The translations under genes were made by a program, and so were the position numbers. Shown piece after piece: positions 59,097 through 64,000 of a stretch of 64,000 nt of DNA (positions are counted from its first letter, which is position 1; each line of letters begins with the position of its first letter). Under the pieces are notes generated by a model. That model was not told the DNA's origin. It searched no databases and saw only the letters and a list, made by a program, of their open reading frames with translations. This DNA is from a virus, in the IMG/VR virus record IMGVR_UViG_3300035145_003993, positions 147,365 through 211,364 of that record. One strand, given 5' to 3'.

Positions 59097-62063
59097 TTAC
59101 AGAGCTGATATTTCTGTTGATGACCCAGAATAGCTCACTGTTGCACTTTCAGTTAGACCGGGTTGACCTCTAAGATCGCTAGGATTAGTTGCTTGTCTCA
59201 AAAATCCACTTGATAGAAGTCCACTCCCTACTTTTCTGCCGTCTAAGTTAATATTAATAGGTTGTACTTGAGTATTATTATTATTTAAAGATTCTTGAGT
59301 AACTCTATTTCTATTTACTGCAATTTGTTCTTGAGTTTGATTTAAGTCATTCATTACTTGACTTCCAGCATATCTATTTTTATTTAACCCTTCTAAAACA
59401 TTTAAAGAATCTTTGATTTCTTCGTTATAATTCGATAGTATATCAAATCTATATTTAAGTCTATTTTCACTAATATTTAGTAGTTTTTCTTGTATTCTTA
59501 AAAGTTCTTGATTACTTTGACCTGGTCTTTTTTTGATTTCGTTTTCAACAATCGAGATAAGTGCTCCAACGCCTCTAGCTTGTTGCATATCTCCACCTTT
59601 TAATAGATTATATTTAAGCTGTTCATCAATATCAGATGCGTTAAATTCTAATCTTTTAGCTCTTTGTCTTTCTTCAGCTAATTCCCCGCCTGTGCCTGTA
59701 ACGTCAAATAATGCTAAAGTTTTTCCTAGAGTAGTATCTGCAAGTTGTCTTTGTACTTCATTAAAAGCTGTTCTAACAATTTGAATAACCATATCCCTAA
59801 TAAATCTAAAAACAGGCTTACCTAATTGAAACATTGAAGGAAGTATTTTTCCTGTAATTGAATCTAAAATTTTTCTTAAACTAGTTGTTATGCCTAATGC
59901 TTCATCTTCAGAAATGCTGAATATTCTTCTAAAATTTTCTCCTAACGATAAAGTGCTACCACTGTCAAGAAAATCAACTAAACTTACAAAACCATCTGCT
60001 AAAGTATCAATTAAACCTGGACCAATAGCTGCAAAACCTTTTAATAACTGTCCTACTAACTTTCCTCCGGCTTGAAATAAAGTCCCGCCTGGTCCACTTG
60101 AAATATTACTAAAATTTTTAAAGTTAAATATATTTTTTAAATAGTGTGAAAATTCTCTTTGAGCTTTATAAACATTCGTATTATCTTTAAAAGAAAGTCC
60201 TAAAACACTCGTTAGTTTATTCATAAATGGTTTTACAGAATTATCTAAAGCTTTGACATTAAACAAACCTTTTTTACCATTAGTACCTATTAAAATATCT
60301 ATAGTGTCTTCAATAGGTTTAAATGCATTCCTAAAACTTTTCATTAGAGAACTGTCTCTACCAAAATCAATACCTTTAAGATAAAATTCTTCAACTCTTT
60401 TAGACACTGCTTTAAATTTATCACTTAATCCTGTTGCTAGTATTAAAGAAGAACTTAATCCATCCATAAAAGATGACATAAAAGATGTATTTTGCATTAT
60501 ATTTTTAATTTCTTTTAAAGAACCAGACATATCATTAAAAGCTTTAAGTTGCTTAGCTTCAGGAGTATTATCTCTCATCTTTTTCATAGAATCTTCATAA
60601 GACATTCCTGCATTTCTAAAATCCATTAAAGCTTTAAGAGATGCAGCAGAAAGACCTGTAGTTGAAGCCATTAAAGATTTTTCGTGACGATTTAGTTGTT
60701 CGAATGATCTACCAGTAGCCATCATTGAATTTCTAAACATTTCAAATATTTCTTCAGGTTTTTCTGCTCGGATTAGTTTAAGAGCATCAACATTCATACC
60801 AAATGTCTGAGATAGCATAGCAGAGGTTTGTGCAGCAGATTCAAATGTATCTAATTTACTAAACATTGAGATTGCGTCTTGAGCTGAAAGTCCCATCTTT
60901 GTTAATTGAGCTGATGTTTCTTGTAATTCTCTTGTAGATAAATGACCAAAGTTTATAATATCTCTTTGAAGAGTTAGGAAATTTTTTGAAATAATTTTTC
61001 TATTAACACCTGTTTCTTTTGCAACTGCAGAAAGAGATTTTTGAATTCCTAAGAGAGTTACATTTATATTTTCTCCTCTTAGTGCTGCTTCTTGTGCAAT
61101 GAAAGCAACATCTTCAGCAGAAGCTCCTAATGATCTTATATTTTTTTCGAAAAAATTAAATTGCTCTGCAGAACCCATTGTTACTTTTGATAAACTTTCA
61201 CCAAAAATATCTGCATAAGGACCCATTTCATTCAACCTTTGTCCTAATGCTTGAATTCTATTTGCTATTCCCGCTGCACCTTTATCAAATAATTTAACAC
61301 TATCACTTGTAATATCCTTAAATTCTAATAAACTACTCCCAGAATTTTCAGCAAAATTTTGTATTGCTCGACCTGCGCCACTCCCAAATTTATTGGAAAT
61401 ATCAAACAACTCTTTGGTTGATTCGACTGCAGTTCCTATTGTCATCACAAGATCTTGTCTTAATGAATTTCCTATCTTAGCAGATGCAGCTCCTATCTTT
61501 AAAGGAAGAGCAATCATAAATTTTGCAAATTTAGATGCAAACTTTAATACCTGAAAGAATCCTGTCGCAAGAAATTCAACTGCTTTTCTTAACTTTATGG
61601 CAATTTTTATTAATTTAGTAAAAACAATTATTAAAGGATGATTTGCTATTGAATCTAATGCTTCTAACATAAAATCTTTTACTTTTGAAATAGAATTAGT
61701 AACTGGTTTTACAAATTTATTATTTGTAATATTTCCAAGAGCCATAATACTAGCACCTGCACTTGCTGACGCTAGTTTTATTTTAAGTAAACTTTTTTCA
61801 AATTTACCTAATTTAGAACTTTTAATTTTTTCTTTAAACATTTCAAATTGTTCATTGATTTTTTCTTGTGAATTAGTAAATTCTTTATATGACACAGCAA
61901 TTTGACTAAAGATTTTTTCTGTTAAGGCTAATTGGTTTTTTTGTTGATTTTGTAATATTTCTTCCTGATCTATTCTTGTTGATAACATATCAAGATAATT
62001 TGAAAGTAGTTCATTTTGTGTTCTTTGATTTTGAACTTGTTCTTGATTATCTGTGTCTGTCAT
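59097..62063 (-). CDS. tape measure protein
   Basis: 988 aa. Long alpha-helical protein with coiled coils at the N-terminus, two hydrophobic stretches near residues 150-190 (HPLIIVFTKLIKIAIK, FMIALPLKIGAASAKIG), and repeated Ala/Ser-rich helices (GMNVDALKLIRAEKPEEIFE). TMP length sets tail length; the usual rule of about 0.15 nm per residue gives roughly 150 nm. Confidence 0.9.
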   Translation of the reverse strand: MTDTDNQEQVQNQRTQNELLSNYLDMLSTRIDQEEILQNQQKNQLALTEKIFSQIAVSYKEFTNSQEKINEQFEMFKEKIKSSKLGKFEKSLLKIKLASASAGASIMALGNITNNKFVKPVTNSISKVKDFMLEALDSIANHPLIIVFTKLIKIAIKLRKAVEFLATGFFQVLKFASKFAKFMIALPLKIGAASAKIGNSLRQDLVMTIGTAVESTKELFDISNKFGSGAGRAIQNFAENSGSSLLEFKDITSDSVKLFDKGAAGIANRIQALGQRLNEMGPYADIFGESLSKVTMGSAEQFNFFEKNIRSLGASAEDVAFIAQEAALRGENINVTLLGIQKSLSAVAKETGVNRKIISKNFLTLQRDIINFGHLSTRELQETSAQLTKMGLSAQDAISMFSKLDTFESAAQTSAMLSQTFGMNVDALKLIRAEKPEEIFEMFRNSMMATGRSFEQLNRHEKSLMASTTGLSAASLKALMDFRNAGMSYEDSMKKMRDNTPEAKQLKAFNDMSGSLKEIKNIMQNTSFMSSFMDGLSSSLILATGLSDKFKAVSKRVEEFYLKGIDFGRDSSLMKSFRNAFKPIEDTIDILIGTNGKKGLFNVKALDNSVKPFMNKLTSVLGLSFKDNTNVYKAQREFSHYLKNIFNFKNFSNISSGPGGTLFQAGGKLVGQLLKGFAAIGPGLIDTLADGFVSLVDFLDSGSTLSLGENFRRIFSISEDEALGITTSLRKILDSITGKILPSMFQLGKPVFRFIRDMVIQIVRTAFNEVQRQLADTTLGKTLALFDVTGTGGELAEERQRAKRLEFNASDIDEQLKYNLLKGGDMQQARGVGALISIVENEIKKRPGQSNQELLRIQEKLLNISENRLKYRFDILSNYNEEIKDSLNVLEGLNKNRYAGSQVMNDLNQTQEQIAVNRNRVTQESLNNNNTQVQPININLDGRKVGSGLLSSGFLRQATNPSDLRGQPGLTESATVSYSGSSTEISAL

Positions 62064-62119
62064 GTTTTTTACTCACTTAAATAATATAATAATTATTATT
62101 AAAAATAAAAGTCAATAAA

Positions 62120-62371
62120 CTAAAAGCTTTTTTTAAATATATTTTTTGAATTATTTAAACTTTTTGGATTTTGATTTATATTATTTTGTTTTTCTAAATT
62201 TTCTTTTAATTTCTGAATGAACCAAAATCTTTTCCAAACTGGTAAATTATAAGCATCTTTATAGTTAAAATTTAGATTGTTCATTAAAACAAATATTTGT
62301 TCTAATATAACTTCTTTATTTTCAGGAGTCAGGCCAAAAAAACGAGGCTCCGATTGGTAAATCAACCTCAC
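62120..62371 (-). CDS. tail assembly chaperone C-terminal frame (probably made by frameshift)
   Basis: 83 codons overlapping the gp26-like gene by 50 bp in the +1 frame. Reads FGLTPENKEVILEQIFVLMN and NLPVWKRFWFIQKLKENL, the compact pattern of tail chaperone frames beside tape-measure genes. Its own start is a GTG with poor Shine-Dalgarno. The seven-T run in the overlap could shift ribosomes from the upstream gene into this frame. Confidence 0.65.
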   Translation of the reverse strand: MRLIYQSEPRFFGLTPENKEVILEQIFVLMNNLNFNYKDAYNLPVWKRFWFIQKLKENLEKQNNINQNPKSLNNSKNIFKKSF

Positions 62372-63161
62372 TTTCTTCGTGACAATGAGAACAAGTCATA
62401 TGAGATTTCATATCAATTCCTGGTTCATAATCATCTAAAAATCTTCTTAAAGCTAAAGAATCTCTTGCTGGCATATGTTGAACAAATAAATTAATTTTAT
62501 TTCTATCAGAAATTCCTTCAATTGATAAAATAGATCGTGATAGTCTATCTGTGACAGTATTTTCTGTGCTAAGACCACTTCTTTTCTTTCTATCACTAAT
62601 AATCATCATTTCTCTTTCATCGTGTCCTGTTAAAAATTTAACTTTTACAGACTTTTTAGTTACGGGAAGAGTAACTTCAAAAATGTTTTGTCCTAATTCA
62701 ACAGGATCAACTTTAAGTCTTTTAATTTCTAATTGTGAAAGATCAAATGTGCTTTTATTTGTACTACTACATTCAGGACAATTAATTTCTAATGTATAAT
62801 CAGATCCATAACCTGTAATTCTTAAAGCAATTAAAAGAGCATTTCTATCACCTGAAATTAGATCGTCTGGATTAATTTCTTTGTCAATTAAACAACTTTT
62901 AATTAGCTTTGAAATAACAGTACCGTTTTTAATATATGCTCGAGAAGTTAAAATGTCTTCTTCTCTTGCAGTCATAGGTTTAATTTCTACTGATTCTGTA
63001 CCTTGAAGTGAATTATTATTATAAATAACACCTCTAGAAGGTAAAGGAACTGCTTCAACTGCTATATCAATTCCAAAATCATCAAGCATTACATTTCTTT
63101 TTTGAATTGGGCCATTATCGTCAATATCCGACGGTTTAATCGGCTCGTTTAATTTATCCAT
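62322..63161 (-). CDS. T4 gp26-like baseplate/tail assembly protein with zinc ribbon
   Basis: 279 aa. VPLPSRGVIY, VEIKPMTAREEDILTSRAYI, LIKSCLI, and LISGDRNALLIALRITGYG are the conserved core of the T4_baseplate (gp26-type) family. Cysteines 128/131 (INCPEC) and 257/260 (MTCSHC) form a split zinc ribbon, as in other members. It comes immediately before the tape measure gene, where tail chaperones lie. Confidence 0.88.
   Translation of the reverse strand: MDKLNEPIKPSDIDDNGPIQKRNVMLDDFGIDIAVEAVPLPSRGVIYNNNSLQGTESVEIKPMTAREEDILTSRAYIKNGTVISKLIKSCLIDKEINPDDLISGDRNALLIALRITGYGSDYTLEINCPECSSTNKSTFDLSQLEIKRLKVDPVELGQNIFEVTLPVTKKSVKVKFLTGHDEREMMIISDRKKRSGLSTENTVTDRLSRSILSIEGISDRNKINLFVQHMPARDSLALRRFLDDYEPGIDMKSHMTCSHCHEESEVDLPIGASFFWPDS
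62336..62342 (-). promoter_or_regulatory. candidate programmed frameshift site (T7 run)
   Basis: On the coding strand, codons TCG-TTT-TTT-TGG of the gp26-like gene. A +1 or -2 slip on the T run moves ribosomes into the frame of 62120-62371, giving a 346-aa fusion (275 + 71). Phe-tRNA can re-pair perfectly. Confidence 0.45.
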
Positions 63162-63179
63162 TACAACTCCAAATATACA

Positions 63180-64000
63180 TTAATTGTTTATATCAATTAT
63201 AGAAGTATTATTATCTTCTGTAAAATCATTTATATCATTAATTAAATTATCTAATTTAATAGATGTAAATATATTTGATTTGAGTTCGTCACCAAAAAAT
63301 GATATTCCAATTGTTCCAGATAATGTATTCTCTAGTTTTTGTTGTCTAAATTTTTCTGTATTTAGAACAGAAACATCAACAAAATAATCTTTAATAACTC
63401 CTGCAGATTGATAACTTGATAAAAATTCTTCTAAAGAAGAAGATAATATAGATCGAGTATTAAATAAAGAATCGTTTTCTGAGTTTAAGCTGAACAGTAA
63501 AGGACTTCCATTAATTACTGGACTAGTAAGAAGTAAGTTTTTTAAATTTCTTTTAATATCTAAATAAATTCTTGTATTATGATATAAAGAAAAAACATTT
63601 TTTCTATCTTGGATTAATGTATTTGCTGATAGAGGTTTAATTTGTCTATTAGCTGAAATGATGCCTATAGGGTTAATATTATAATCTTTCTTTTTAGAAT
63701 TAATTAATAATTGATCGAAATCATTATTATTATAAATAAATTTTGAGTTAACAATATTAGTAATTGTTAGTATACTATTATCATAAGAAACATTATCTAT
63801 AGACTGACCTATTGATAAAGATTGTGATAAAGAATTAATAAAAACTAAAGAAGCTGGAATCTCTATTACTTTATCGTTAATTGATGCTTCACATCTATTT
63901 AATAAACTTATACTATATTTTGAATTAAAAAATCTTAAGTATTGATTATTAAAAGAATTATTAGTTCCATCTATTAGAGAAGATTTTATATTATCTCTTT
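63180..64000 (-). CDS. tail sheath-like protein, C-terminal part (runs off right edge)
   Basis: My translation of the minus strand is open without a stop for 273 codons to the window edge, ending with TAA at 63180-63182. The part near residues 120-230 of this fragment (NTRIYLDIKRNLKNLLL, then SLEEFLSSYQSAGVIKDYFV and VSVLNTEKFRQQKLENT) has the helix-then-'gai-x-dy-x-V' order of contractile tail sheath C-termini. The match is approximate, and a different tail protein is possible. Confidence 0.6.
   Translation of the reverse strand, partial: RDNIKSSLIDGTNNSFNNQYLRFFNSKYSISLLNRCEASINDKVIEIPASLVFINSLSQSLSIGQSIDNVSYDNSILTITNIVNSKFIYNNNDFDQLLINSKKKDYNINPIGIISANRQIKPLSANTLIQDRKNVFSLYHNTRIYLDIKRNLKNLLLTSPVINGSPLLFSLNSENDSLFNTRSILSSSLEEFLSSYQSAGVIKDYFVDVSVLNTEKFRQQKLENTLSGTIGISFFGDELKSNIFTSIKLDNLINDINDFTEDNNTSIIDINN

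Noticed and set aside
1-64000. tRNA genes, CRISPR arrays, insertion sequences, classical terminators
   Set aside because: None recognised by eye; gaps are too short for tRNAs in most places and no hairpin with a U-run was convincing.

Overview
The window is a densely coding, very AT-rich stretch of a large tailed-phage genome, or a metagenomic fragment of one. Almost all genes are on the minus strand, with gaps of 0-120 bp and many 1-50 bp overlaps. It carries a contractile-type tail and baseplate module, a complete phage replication set and a large nucleotide-metabolism set. I saw no tRNA, rRNA, CRISPR array or insertion sequence, and no gene-free stretch longer than about 120 bp. The host cannot be named from the sequence.

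Layout, left to right. 1-3998: the N-terminal part of a canonical sigma-70-type factor (cut by the edge), a GroEL chaperonin and a FEN/PIN 5'-3' exonuclease. 4048-15374: mostly unrecognised, probably virion-associated proteins (two of 801 and 1044 aa), with a pterin-dehydratase-like fold, a ribbon-helix-helix protein and an Fe/Mn superoxide dismutase-like protein. 15474-19728: dCMP deaminase, a plus-strand HAD phosphatase, a zinc metalloprotease, thymidine kinase, and a dNMP kinase with a thymidylate-synthase-like tail. 19985-25017: DNA polymerase III alpha in two pieces, each ending in half of a split intein, with a Vsr-like homing endonuclease between them. 25046-36142: photolyase-like protein, exported von Willebrand A protein, zinc-knuckle homing endonuclease, Nei/Fpg glycosylase, deoxyribosyltransferase-like protein, two ThyX proteins, all-alpha dUTPase-like protein, methyltransferase and amidase endolysin. 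37596-42527: ClpP, thioredoxin, NrdB, and NrdA, which is again fractured by a split intein around a GIY-YIG endonuclease. 42542-49723: trimeric dUTPase, DnaB-type helicase, second FEN exonuclease, RecA, gp32-like SSB, a degenerate HD protein and a small family-A polymerase. 49772-64000: the tail module, with transglycosylase, baseplate hub, gp53-like wedge protein, a large baseplate protein, tape measure, a tail chaperone likely made by frameshifting, a gp26-like zinc-ribbon protein, and the C-terminus of a sheath-like protein.

How it works together. The middle block makes dNTPs (RNR with thioredoxin, dCMP deaminase, dUTPases, ThyX, TK, kinase) and feeds a replisome of DnaE, helicase, SSB, RecA and FEN nucleases, with repair enzymes alongside. 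Eight intergenic sites fit GTGTAAA-N16-TATAAT almost exactly (hexamer spacing 17). All eight precede replication, repair or nucleotide genes, or small genes that lead into them, and none precedes virion genes. I read this as a dedicated early or middle promoter class.

The most unusual features are the two fractured split-intein genes with unrelated homing endonucleases, that promoter family, the prepilin-like vWA protein, the Cys-variant ThyX beside a normal ThyX, and the SOD-like protein.
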